From Russula earlei (lineage: Eukaryota > Basidiomycota > Agaricomycetes > Russulales > Russulaceae): a stretch of DNA of 64,000 nucleotides. The notes beneath the pieces were generated by a model. The model ran no database searches. It saw only the letters and a program-made list of their open reading frames with translations, and had not been told where the DNA came from. The number at the start of each line of letters is the position of its first letter. Positions within the stretch are counted from its first letter, which is position 1. The DNA is taken from contig JAGFNK010000161.1 of NCBI GenBank assembly GCA_025769875.1, forward strand, positions 41,512-105,511. Direction: 5' to 3'. The position numbers and the translations under genes are program-made. This document shows, piece by piece, positions 12,015-22,399 of this stretch.

Positions 12015-13774
12015 TGTCAAGACTCACTGTTGAACAATCCAGTTCAAGAGCAAGGGGTAAGTTCAAAGATGAGTCAATAGACGTCCAAGATGGTGTGGGC
12101 AAGAAGTAGAGTCCAAAGCAGTACCAAGTACCAAAGAGGTACAGTTACTAGTAGAGTCGAGCAGGTACGCAGGGAAGAGGCTGTCATGAACCATTCCCCG
12201 GAGAGGGCCCTTGAAGGACCCTTCCTTATAGGAGGAAACCCAGCCCCTATGATGCCACCCTGTTCACACGAGCAAAAGGGGTGAGTAGAGGTGTCCACAA
12301 TATCGCGCGCGCATTGTTGCGCGAGCGATTCTCGGCACAATCGACATACAGCAAGCCCCACTTAAAGGCAACCCTTCTAGCAACTAAGGACAGTATTAGA
12401 GCCTTCCTAAGGACCATTTGGAACGACCCTAGGAACTCTACAATAGGTACTAACCTAGTATCAAAGGCCCTACAACGCGTTATTAGACCAACTCTAATAA
12501 CTATAGAACGAACTATAAGGCAACACTAAGGACCTTAATAGAAGTATTAGGGTCGACTCTAAGGACCCTAATAGAACTATATAAGGGCCTTATAAGATAA
12601 CACTATTCCATAACCAAACTACAAGTCCTCAAATGACCGGCCCTAAACTAACTAACAAGAAATGAATCAGGTGCTTGCATGTGTACTAAAGCAGTGAACA
12701 CATGGACAATGGAAGCTCTTACTCATCAAGAGAAGCTTCTTACTCAGCAGCTTACTGAGCATGACTGAGCATGCTCAGTAAGCGTCCTCTGACCTCTTAC
12801 TCATCACTCTATTGTGCTTGATAACAAGGTTATGGCTTGTTCCCTATTTAGTAGCTCTCTTGTAGTATATAAGCGCTCAATAAAGTAGCGGACAGTCCTC
12901 AGACTGTCCATTTGTTTACGGCACTCTCCATTCCTGGGATACTCCTTTAAGGACCATCCCCTTGTGACTATCCTGGCCTCTTCCCTGCGTGATTGTTCTA
13001 CTCTCACAGTAACAATACCTCTCTGGTATTTGTTGCTCCTCTGGGTTCTACTCCTTGCCCACGCGGTCTTGGACGTCTATCGACTCGTCTTCGAGCTTAT
13101 CCCTCGCTCTTGAACTGGATAGTTCAACAGTGAGTCTTGACAGAGGCCAGAATGGTCACAAGAGGACGGTCCTTAAAGGAGTATCCCAGGGATAGAGAGT
13201 GCTGTAAACAAATGGACAGTCTGAGGACTGTCCACTACTTTATTGAGCACTTATATACTACAAGAGAACTGCTAAATAGGGAACAAGTCTTAACCTTGTT
13301 ATCAAGCACAATTGACGGATGAGTAAGAAGTCAGGGTGTGCTTACTGAGCATGGGACTTGTAGTTTGGTTCAGGAAATAGGGTTGCTTATAAGGCCCCTT
13401 ATATAGTTCTATTAGGGTCATTAGAGTCAACCCTAATACTTATATTAAGGTCCTTAGTATCGCTTTGTAGTTCATTCTATAGTTATTAGAGTTAGTCTAA
13501 TAACACATTGTAGGGCTTTTAGTGCCTTGTTAGTACCTCTTGTAGGGCACTTAAAGTCATCCTAGGGGGTCCTTAGAGAGGCTATAATATAGTCCTTTAT
13601 TGCTAAAAGGGTTGCCACTAAGTGGGGCTTGCTGTATGTTGATTGTGCTGAGAATCACTTGCGCAACAATGCGTGCACAATATTGTGGACACCTCTACTC
13701 ACCCCTTTTGCCTGTGTGAACAGGGTGGCACCATAGAGGCTGGGTTTCCTCTATTAAGGAAGGGCCCTTCAATT
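12015..13774 (-). repeat. LTR-5 copy in reverse, opened by a second LTR-5
   Basis: It starts TGTCAAGACTCACTGTTG at 12015, is interrupted at 12181 by a forward LTR-5, resumes at 13143 with GAGGCCAGAATGGTCACAAG and continues to about 13774. There it joins a partial forward LTR-5. The whole LTR-5 block lies in gypsy-B RT between two copies of GGCAG (12006-12010, 14416-14420). Confidence 0.8.
12182..13142 (+). repeat. solo LTR-5, complete, 961 bp, CpG-rich
   Basis: It runs TGTCATGAACC...GTCTTGACA and is inserted in a reversed LTR-5 with the exact duplication GAGGC (12177-12181, 13143-13147). It keeps many CpG dinucleotides (for example the CGCGCGCG run near 12303) where other LTR-5 copies carry TG or CA. 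Together with its nested position this marks it as one of the youngest insertions in the window. Confidence 0.9.
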
Positions 13775-14415
13775 AGAACAAACTATAAAGCAATACTAAG
13801 GACCTTAATAGAAGTATTAGGGTTGACTCTAATGACCCTAATAGAACTATATAAGGGGCCTTATAAGCAACTCTATTCCCTGGACCAAACTACAAGTCCT
13901 CAAATGACTGGCCCTAAACTAACTAACAGTAAATGAATCAGGTGCTTAGCACATGTAATAAGGCAGTGAACACGTGGACAGTAAAGGCTCTTACTCATCA
14001 ATAGGAGCCTTCTTACTCAGCAGCTTACTGAGCATGACTGAGCATGCTCAGTAAGTGTACCCTGACTCCTTACTCATCTGTCTATTGTGCTTGATAACAA
14101 GATTATGACTTGTTCCCTATTTAGCAGTTCTCTTGTAGTATATAAGCACTCAATAAAGTAGCAGACAGTCCTCAGACTGTCCATTTGTTTACAGCACTCT
14201 CTATCCCTGGGATACTCCTTAAAGGACCGTCCCCTTGTGACCATTCTGGCCTCTTCCCTGCATACCTGCTTGACTCTACTAGTAACTGTACCTCTTTGGT
14301 ACTTGGTACTGCTTTGGACTCTACTTCTTACCCACACCATCTTGGATGTCTATCGACTCATCTTTGAACTTACCCCTTGCTCTTGAACTAGATTGTTCAA
14401 CAGTGAGTCTTGACA
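13775..14415 (+). repeat. LTR-5 partial copy, right end of the block
   Basis: It begins abruptly inside LTR-5 (AACTATAAAGCAATACTAAGG) and ends with the family terminus TCTTGACA at 14415. The next five bases are GGCAG, matching the duplication at 12006-12010, so this is the original right boundary of the LTR insertion into gypsy-B. Confidence 0.8.
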
Positions 14416-15317
14416 GGCAGAGTACACTGGCAACTATCTAGATGACTTTGGAATAGCCACAGGGGACAGCCCAGAACAGCTAGAAATCCACAAGCAGTGT
14501 ATCAGCAAACTGCTCAAGTTGATGAAGAAGAAATCATACTTCTTGAAGCCCAAGAAGTGCCAGTTCATGGTGCAAAATTAACCATGCTAGGTTGGGACAT
14601 AGACAAAGGGAAGATGAAGATCAAGGCCTCCAAGGTTCTAGGAATCACAGACTGGCCCAGAGAAATCAAGGATGTGCATGAAGTGTGCAAAGTCATGGGA
14701 GTCCTCAGCTACAATAGGGCTTTCATCTGAGGGTTCAGCCAGATTGCTTGACCCATTATTGCCTTGACAAGGAAAGGAGTACCATTTGAATGGACTCAAG
14801 AATATAAAGATGCTCTGGAAAGACTTATCCAGATAGTATCTTCTGACCCTGTCCTGCTCCATCCTGATGAGGAGCAACCCTTTGAATTGGAAGTAGATGC
14901 ATCCAACTATGCTATTTGAGCAGTACTATCTTAGAAGGATGAACAAGGAAAGAGGAGACCACTTGGTTACTTCTCTGCAGCCTTAAAACAAGCAGAATAA
15001 CTATGACATATGGGACAAAGAATTCCTGGCCATGGTTTGATCCTTAAAGCACTGGAGGCACTTGCTCATTGGAGGCAAGCACATGGTTGTCATGAACCAT
15101 TTCCTGGAGAGGGCCCTTGAAGGACCCTTCCTTATTAGAGGAAACCCAGCTTCTATGGTGCCACCCTGTTCACATGGACAAAAGTGGTGAGTAGAGGTGT
15201 CCACAATATCATGCATGCATTGTTGCATGAGCAATTCTCAGCACAATTGACATACGCAAGCCACACTTAGTGGCAACCCTTTTAGCAATAAAGGACAGTA
15301 TTATAGCCTCTCTAAGG

Positions 15318-15795
15318 TGTTGAAGCAGATGGGCGCAGGTTATGATAACAGTGATAAGATCCTTAAGATCTATCACAAGATATTTCAGTATTGTGTAAGA
15401 CAAGACTATAATTCAGTAATACCTATCACAAGATATCTACAATGCATGATTACATTTGAGAGATAAGCCAGGAAACAGTAAGTACTCACTTCAGTATTGT
15501 GTAAGACAAGACTGAAGCGATCTAGCTAATTGAGTGCCTCTTAAATACACAGAGGTGTCTCTAAGCAAAGTAATCATAACTACCAACTTGTATCATAAAG
15601 GATCAGTTGTTAGTAGCTACCAATTGTCATCAATTAACTTATCATTGTAACATACACAGGCTGCAGCATCTGAGCTGAGCTGGTCTGGGCTGATCTGATC
15701 CATGAGCCAGGAGTGCCCGGTCTGTGGGAGCCGATGCATTAACATGACTGGGCTGTGATTACATCAGACTGCCCAAAGCAGTGGTAATCTCAACA
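15318..15795 (+). repeat. solo LTR-4, 478 bp
   Basis: It runs TGTTGAAGCAG...TCTCAACA, with the exact 5-bp duplication TAAGG on both sides (15313-15317, 15796-15800). It is inserted in LTR-5. A second copy of the family is at 19983-20439. Confidence 0.9.
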
Positions 15796-16429
15796 TAAGG
15801 ACCCTTTAAGGTAGAAGGCATCCATAGCCCACCAACATCATGTGATCAGTGTGACAATGTCCCGAAACAGTTGAAAATTCTATAAAATCAAAGTATGAGA
15901 CTTCTGCAACCACTTTCTACAAAATGTATTCTCAGGGAATTGGTCTAAATCCACTATTAATGATATTGAGATTGTCAATTTTATGTGAGATCACACTGTT
16001 GAACCGATTTCCTAAAAATCACAGTGCTGCATGTCAATATTGCACATCACATCACTTGAAGGTTGTGCGTCTTCTCCTTGAGCGCCGGTCGCATGGGTGG
16101 AAAATGGAAATCAACCCTCTCAAGGATTACAAACCTTAAGAAGGGCATCCAGAGCTCCAAGCAGAGGAAAGTCAATCATTGCAACAGTGACAAGGAAAAT
16201 GTCCCAAGCCCAGTACATGATTTCTCCAAGATCCAAATTATGTTAGTAATAAGGTCATCCCTTCAGAGCAGTTACCTCATCAGTCTGGATTCGACAATGT
16301 GTCTTTATGCAATCTAAGTCATCAGGAGGCACATTCACATGATGGAGACATTGGAGAGCCAGGATCAAGTTCACATGAAAGTGCACAGCTGCAGGACGAT
16401 ACACACTGGAGGGAAGTGCATAAACGTGA

Positions 16430-18815
16430 TGGACATTTGCGCCAAGCACCAATGCAGTTGCAGGCAGCAGAAGATGCTTTGAAAGACCTGAAGGAAATCT
16501 TGCATCCTCCAAGGAAAATGGGCGCTGGGTACAAAGATCCCAAAATTGATCCATTCATCAGGATTCAGAGGGAAGGAATACAGACAATGCTCAACTTTTA
16601 CACAAACCCTCGATCAATGACATTTGATAAATAGGGGGCCACTGCGTGTCAGGCTGCTGTATCTCTGGGAAGGGGCCAATACTGTGCTTGTCAGCTGGCT
16701 AGACTTTCAAAGTGATTTATCCAAGATCGCTCTGTTCTGCTGGTCAATCCCTATGGTGATTGGAATGAGTCTATGCTCACAGATGAAGATTTGGCATCAG
16801 ACATCAGTCTCCATCTCCAGGAGCTTGGGAAGGAAATCTCAGCTAAGAAGGTGGTACAATTCCTGGCTTGTGATGACATCAAGGAGAAACATGGCATCAC
16901 AAAAACAATATCTGAGAGGACAGCATGTCATTACCTGACATCTCTGGGTTACCGTTTCACAGCACCAATGAAGGGTCAATATGCAGATGGTCATGAATGT
17001 GCTGATGTCATCTGGTATCGTGAAATGAAGTTCCTACCAGCATGGCATGAAATTCAGGACCATATGTATAGTTGGACAAAGGACAACATACCAGAGGAAG
17101 TCAATGTCCAGGGCACATGTGTCATCGTCTAGTGTTAGGATTCTCGTGTTCTCCGACTGTCACCTGTTTTGCTGACTCATCTGTGATTACTCATATGTCT
17201 GCTTATTGATCTGGCTTAGTGATTGCTTACTGATTGCTTACTGATCCTGTCTGGCTTAGTGATTGCTTACTGATCCTGATCAGTAAGAGCTTACTCACTG
17301 CTTATTGATTCATGACAGATACTAGGATAGAATGACTCACGCGTGAGTCATTTCTAACATTCTTGAATTGCGCTCTCTGTATTTTGATACTACTGGTTCT
17401 CAGCTATGTGCACCCCGAGTTTCGTACGAATTGGATCAGCAGTTATCGAGATATTGTATAAATAGTCTGTGGTACCAAGAAGTCGAGCCTTATGCTCGAC
17501 TTACACTTTTGATAAACAAGACAATTATCTTGTCTACTGATCTAAAACAAAATTATAGTGCAGACTCTACCTGAAAGAGGCCCCTCTCTTTTCTACATCC
17601 AATCTTCCTGAGATAATATCAAAGGGTTCGAAGTCTAGTGCTTGAACTATATCAAGCAACTCTTTCACTAAAGAGTCGGTACTAAGATCTGTCAGATCTT
17701 AACATCTGGTTCCACAATGAATCAATATTTTATGCACATGATTGATGGAAGAAGGGTTGGTATCACAAGGATGCACCTGCAAAGCCATACACAAAAGGAG
17801 AGGGTGCATCACTAATGGTTGCTGATTATGTCTCAGCTGATTTCGGATGGCTCCAATCTTCTGATGGGACAAGGACTGTGAGATGCGTGATGAAACCAGG
17901 GAAAAATTGAGATGGATACTTCACAAGTGACAATATCAGGGAACAGGCAGAGGCTGCTATGGACATTCTCACTGAATTCTACCCTGAATATGACCATCAC
18001 TTTGTCTATGATAATGCATCAAGCCATCTCAAAAGGCCCGAGGCTTCAGTCACTGCATGCTGCATGCCAAAATTTACTCCCAAAATAGGCAAGAATTGGG
18101 GGATCGATGCCCCACAATGTGATGCCTTGGGAAGTTTGGTGTACAAACCTGATGGGTCACTTGTGAAGGTGAAAGTCTGGATGAGTGATGCTGTGCTTCC
18201 TGATGGGACAGTGCAGTCACTATATTTTCCTGACAGGCTGGTATCTTCAAAGGTATGGCAGTGATCTTGGAAGAGCATGGGTATGAAGATATACAGAACT
18301 TACGAGCGGAATGTAAGTTGTTCAATTGCGCACCACCTGCTTTGAAATGCTGTTGCCATCGCATACTGTTCAATGAACCAGACTTCATCATATCGACACA
18401 ATACTTGAAGGGACTTGCAACGTGCGTGGATTTCAAGTGATCTTCCTCCCAAAGTTTCATTGTGAGCTCAATTTCATTGAGCAATGCTGGGGCTATGTGA
18501 AATGGCATTACTGCCTGAATCTGGAATCATTGTGAGAAGATCGCCTCGAAAGAAATGCACTGGCAGCCTTATATGCTATCCCTCTCGAGTTGATGCGCCA
18601 GTGCGAACTAACTTTCTTAATGCTATATTTAGCAAACACTGATGTCTCAGACTTGTGGCTTTGCAAATCGTTCCTGTCGATTCATTGATGCATATGATAA
18701 GGGCCTTAATGGACAACAAGTGGCCTGGGCAGTGAGGAAGTATCATGGCCATTGCGTTCTACCCAGGACTTTGATGGATGACCTCGAACAGGCACAATTA
18801 TCATTATCTTATTAA
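16430..18815 (+). pseudogene. DDE transposase of the TA-flanked element, decayed and split
   Basis: Pieces in order: the N-terminal segment LKEILHPPRKMGAGYKDP (about 16480); the helix-turn-helix-like part MLTDEDLASDISLHLQELG..ISAKKVVQFLA (16773 on); RTACHYLTSLGYRF; and GQYADGHE.ADVIWYR. After the LTR at 17133-17704 come VWFHNESIFYAHD, KGEGASLMVADYVSADFGW, HHFVYDNASSHLKRP, QSLYFPD, MAVILEEHGYEDIQNLRAEC, a degraded FHCELNFIEQCWGY stretch, FIDAYDKGLNGQQVAWAVRKYHGH and VLPRTLMDDLE. Such proteins, with WFHNES, YDNA and ELN.IEQ.WG as catalytic blocks, form a large DDE family in Agaricomycetes. Stops and frameshifts are present. One TGA (17743-17745) stands where arginine (CGA) is expected. Confidence 0.75.
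17133..17704 (+). repeat. solo LTR-3, 572 bp, inside the DDE transposase
   Basis: It runs TGTTAGGATTC...GATCTTAACA. The flanks are TCTAG (17128-17132) and TCTGG (17705-17709), a 5-bp duplication with one G-to-A change. Removing the LTR joins TGTGTCATCGTC to TGGTTCCAC and restores the transposase frame CVIVWFHNES. A TATA-like GTATAAATAG lies near 17456. Confidence 0.9.
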
Positions 18816-19792
18816 TAATGTTATACCTTATGATAACAAGATAACAACTTTTGACATTCACAACTCAATTCTGGATCCCACAGCAAGTCAAATTGAATAT
18901 GACATTTTAACATGTCTAGGGGCAATTCCCTGAGAACAGAATTTGAGAAATAGGTGTGAAACGACTTCTAGAGCCGTTTTTCTGTGTATTCATCCCGTTG
19001 TGGACAGGTGTGTCACGGAAAAAGTAACAACATGTGACGTTGGTGGGCTATGGACGTCTTCTACCTTAGGACGACTCTAAGTGCTCCACAAAAGGCACTA
19101 ACATGATACTAAAGGCCCTACAATGTGTTATTAGACTAACTCTAATAACCATAGAATGAACTATAAAGCAATACTAAGGACCTTAATAGAAGCATTAGGG
19201 TCAACTCTAATGACCCTAATAGAACTATATAAGGGGCCTTATAGACAACTCTATTCCCTGAACCAAACTACAAGTCCTCAAATGACTGGCCCTAAACTAA
19301 TGAACAGTAAATGAATCAGGTGTTTTGCATGTGTACTAAAGCAGTGAACATGTGGACAGTAAAGGCTCTCACTCATCAATAGGAGCCTTCTTACTCAGCA
19401 GCTTACTGAGCATGACTGAGCATGCTCAGTAAGCATGCTCCAACTTCTTACTCATCCATCAATTGTGCTTGGTAACAAGGTTATGACTTGTTCCCTATTT
19501 AGCAGTTCTCTTGTAGTATATAAGCACTCACTAAGGTAGCAGACAGTCTTCAGACTGTGCATTTGATTTGTGGCACTCCATTTCTGAGGGTACTCCTTTG
19601 TGACTGCCCTATCTAGTACAACCTGGCCCTCTCTTTCTGTGATCATCTCTCACAGCCAGTACCAGTCCCTCTCTGGTACTTGCTACTTGTTTGGACCGTG
19701 CTCTTTGCCAACTTTGTTCTAGAACTTAGTCATCTTGTCTCCAAACTCTTAACTCACTCTTGAACTGGATTGTTCAACAGTGAGTCCTGACA

Positions 19793-20526
19793 AGTGCCAC
19801 AAATCAAATGGACAGTCTGAAGACTGCCTGCTACTTTATTGAGCACTTATATACTACAAGGGAACTGCTAAGTAGGGAACAAGTCATAACCTTGTTATCA
19901 AGCACAATTGATGGATGAGTAAGAAGTCAGAGTATGCTTACTGAGCATGCTCAGTCATGCTCAGTAAGCTGCTGAGTAAGGATGTTGAAGCAGATGGGTG
20001 CAGGTTATGATAACAGCAATAAGATCCTTAAGATCTATCAAAGGATATCTACAATGTTTGATTAGATGTGATAGATAAGATGGCAAACAGTAAGTACTCA
20101 CTTCAGTTTGTGTAAGACAAAACTGAAGTGATCTAGCTAATTGAGTGTCTCTTAATTACATGAGAGCATCTCTAAGCAAAGTAATCATAACTACCAACTT
20201 GTATCATAAGGGATCAGTCATTAGTAGCTACTGATTGTCAACAATTAACTTATCATTGTAACATACACAGGCTGCAGCATCTGAGCTGAGCCAGTCTGGG
20301 CTGATCCAATGCATGAGCAACATGTGTGAGCCAGGAGTGCCCAGTCTGTGGGAGCTGATGTGTCAATGTGCCTTGGCTGTGATTACATCACAATGTCCCA
20401 GGGTAGTGGTAACATACCAAATCAATGATAATCTCAACAAAGGAGGCCCATAATGATGAGTAAGAGCCTTTAGTGTCCTCATGTTCTCTGCTTAGTACAC
20501 ATGCAAAGCACCTGATTCATTTACCG
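19793..20526 (-). repeat. reversed LTR-5 fragment, fold-back partner of the adjacent copy
   Basis: It reads as reverse LTR-5 from AGTGCCACAAATCAAATGG. It shares with the neighbouring forward copy (near 19560) the variant ATTTGATTTGTGG, which the other copies do not have. It is interrupted by LTR-4 (19983-20439) and ends near 20526, where LTR-1 sequence starts. Confidence 0.7.
19983..20439 (+). repeat. solo LTR-4, 457 bp
   Basis: It runs TGTTGAAGCAG...TCTCAACA, with the exact 5-bp duplication AAGGA (19978-19982, 20440-20444). It is inserted in the reversed LTR-5 fragment. Confidence 0.9.
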
Positions 20527-20902
20527 TTATGGTAACTAGCCATGTCAGTTCTCAAGCCTGAAGTTGAGTTGGTAGTTGAAATGGGTTCGGATGAACAGGC
20601 TGGTTTCCATTGTAAAAAGTAAGGATCCCTGCAGCAGTCGAAGTGTTTTATGCTAAACAGGTTATGGCCAATAGACCCTTCCTAGTATGACTCAGTCTGT
20701 TGAGAAGCTAGGGTAAGTTTGTAATGGGATAGACTAGGGCTGGTTCCACTAGCTATATATGTTCAAGTCCATCTTAGACCTTGAACACACAGAGAGAAGA
20801 GGAAGGTAGGTCTTTAAGGAGGAGAGCTCTTCTCAGTGGAGTGAAGAGAGACTCTTAGGGGAGAAAGGGATAGGGAGAGTAGATGGTAGATAGTGTGTGT
20901 GT

Positions 20903-21965
20903 TGTAAGGTGAGCCATATCGCTGGCCTCGGAACCACATGCGGACTGCGCGCGATGCGTGACACTCAGCCTCCTCCCACACCTTGCCTCCTTCCTCGCAT
21001 CACATCGCCCAGTCCTCGCCACCGACCATGTGCGCACGCCACGCCTCAGCACACGCAACGCGTTCGCATCTCAGGCCTTTCACCATGGCCTCGACCATCT
21101 CGACCAGTCTCAATTCTCTTTCATGCCTATCTCCCTTTCATGCCTTTTATCCTTAGTACTTCTCTCCTGTATATAAAACACCTAGCTACTCTGTAGTAGA
21201 AAAAGAGGAAGAGGAATACAGTCTTCTTGAGTTCCCCTTACTGTTAAGATCTCACAGATCTTAGTACTGACTCTTCTTGTGAAAGAGTTGCTTGATATAG
21301 TTCAAGCACTAGACTTCGAACCCTTTGATATTATCTCAGGAAGATTGAATGTAGAAAAGAGAGGGACCTCTTTCAGTTAGAGTCTGCACTATAGTTTGTT
21401 TAGATCGTTTGACAAGATAATTGTCTTGTGAAAAAGTGTAAGTCGAGTGTAAGGCTCGACTTCTTGGTACCACAGACTATTTATACGATATCTCAATAAC
21501 TACTGATCCAATTCGTACAAAACTCAGGGTGCACATAGCTGGGAACCAGTAGTATCCAAATACATAGGGCGCAATTCAAGAATGTTAGAAATGACTCACG
21601 CGTGAGTCATTCTTTCCTAGTATCAGTCATGAATCAGTAAGCAATCAGTCATCGATCAGTAAGCAATCAGTAAGCGACTATGGTCAAGATCAGTAAGCAA
21701 TCAGTCATCAATCAGTAAGCAATCACTAAGCCAGACATATGAGTAATCACAGATGAGTCAAAACAGATGACAGTCGGAGAACAAGAGAATCTTAACACTT
21801 ACCTTCAGTCAGAAACTTCCGCGCACGAGTGATCTTGCTCTCCTCTCCTCTCCTTCTCTTCTCCCTTCCTCCTTACATTCCTCTTGCTCTTGGGTCAAGA
21901 CAACCAACCGTCTTTGGATTGCCATCCAGCCCCATGAACTCTGCGCGCCCTGGTTTGGCTCGCTT

Positions 21966-21967
<2 letters not shown>
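20903..21967 (+). repeat. solo LTR-2 in the GT tract of LTR-1, itself opened by LTR-3
   Basis: It runs TGTAAGGTGAGCC...GGCTCGCTTCA. The flanks are GTGT on both sides, consistent with the 4-bp duplications of the LTR-2 copies at 31304 and 57524. Because the target is a GT repeat this one copy alone would not prove the duplication. Without the nested LTR-3 it is about 504 bp, shorter than the copy at 31304. Confidence 0.7.
21242..21797 (-). repeat. solo LTR-3, 556 bp
   Basis: It runs TGTTAAGATC...AATCTTAACA, with the exact 5-bp duplication CTTAC (21237-21241, 21798-21802). It is inserted in LTR-2. The ACTCACGCGTGAGTCA palindrome keeps its CpGs here. Confidence 0.9.

Positions 21968-21996
<29 letters not shown>
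21968..21996. repeat. (GT)n microsatellite
   Basis: A 29-nt pure GT run at the junction of LTR-2 and the host LTR-1. Other LTR-1 copies have only short GT or AC tracts here (for example 43189-43201), except for the 36-nt CA run at 44617-44652. Confidence 0.95.
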
Positions 21997-21999
<3 letters not shown>

Positions 22000-22399
22000 A
22001 GTTGATGAAATGGAGAGGTGGATGTGGTTTGAGGATTAGGAGTGGAGTGGGTTGCAGGCAAATATGTTTGGACAAGTGTAGGTTGGATTCTACAAGAGAC
22101 CAAGCTTAGGGCTTTGGTCACAAAGTACTGAGCTTATATATACAGGAGAAGTGCAGCAATATCTGTGCTTGACTGTGCTACTAGTATACAGTAGTAGGAG
22201 TCATTATAAGTAGGAGTCATAGAAATGAGGCCAAAAATGAGTCAGAGCCAAATGACTGTGCTGCACAGTAGGTGTGCAGCATTGCACAGTCAAAACTAAG
22301 AAGCAAATATATAAAAGGAAAGAGAACCAAACAAAGGGAAAGTAACAGCAATCCAGTGTTACCTGGATGTGTATGGATCACATGATAACAGAGAAAGGA

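Larger units (their letters stand above)
10701..15087 (+). pseudogene. Ty3/gypsy pol fragment (gypsy-B), split by LTRs
   Basis: Coding pieces at 10701-10780, 11567-12010 and 14416-15087 read as one reverse transcriptase when the intervening LTR blocks are removed. They carry the linker before RT (CKVYPLT), the fingers (QYITPGPSSYTSPSV), IIVDYR, the FSKFDI...GYNNVQ segment, a WKAAFKT/NVMYFGL stretch and then YLDDFGIATGD with the YxDD catalytic motif at 14434-14445. The RNase H start NYDIWDKEFLAMV..LKHWRHLL follows. The joint across 12010/14421 is frame-perfect, giving WAEYTGNYLDD. Stops are scattered, including two in the fingers-palm region, so it is dead. No gag, protease, integrase or own LTR of this element was found. 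Confidence 0.8.
15809..19066 (+). mobile_element. TA-flanked DDE transposon, 3258 bp including a nested LTR
   Basis: Terminal inverted repeats start AGGTAGAAGRCRTCCATAGC and continue CCACCAACRTCA. They lie at 15809 and, inverted, end at 19066. Each end abuts TA (15807-15808, 19067-19068), which is a single TA in the host LTR-5, as for Tc1/mariner/IS630-type insertion. Without the nested LTR-3 the element is 2.7 kb. It carries one plus-strand transposase pseudogene (about 16430-18815). The remaining internal sequence on both flanks is noncoding. Confidence 0.85.
15088..19792 (+). repeat. LTR-5 copy that hosts LTR-4 and a DDE transposon
   Basis: It starts TGTCATGAACC at 15088, inside the RNase H part of gypsy-B, and ends GTCCTGACA at 19792. 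It is opened by LTR-4 (15318-15795) and by a TA-flanked transposon (15809-19066). When both are removed the remaining pieces read as one LTR-5 (CTCTCTAAGG, then ACCCTTA, then GGACGACTCTAAGTG). The left flank is ATGGT; no matching copy lies at 19793, where a reversed LTR-5 fragment begins instead. Confidence 0.8.
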
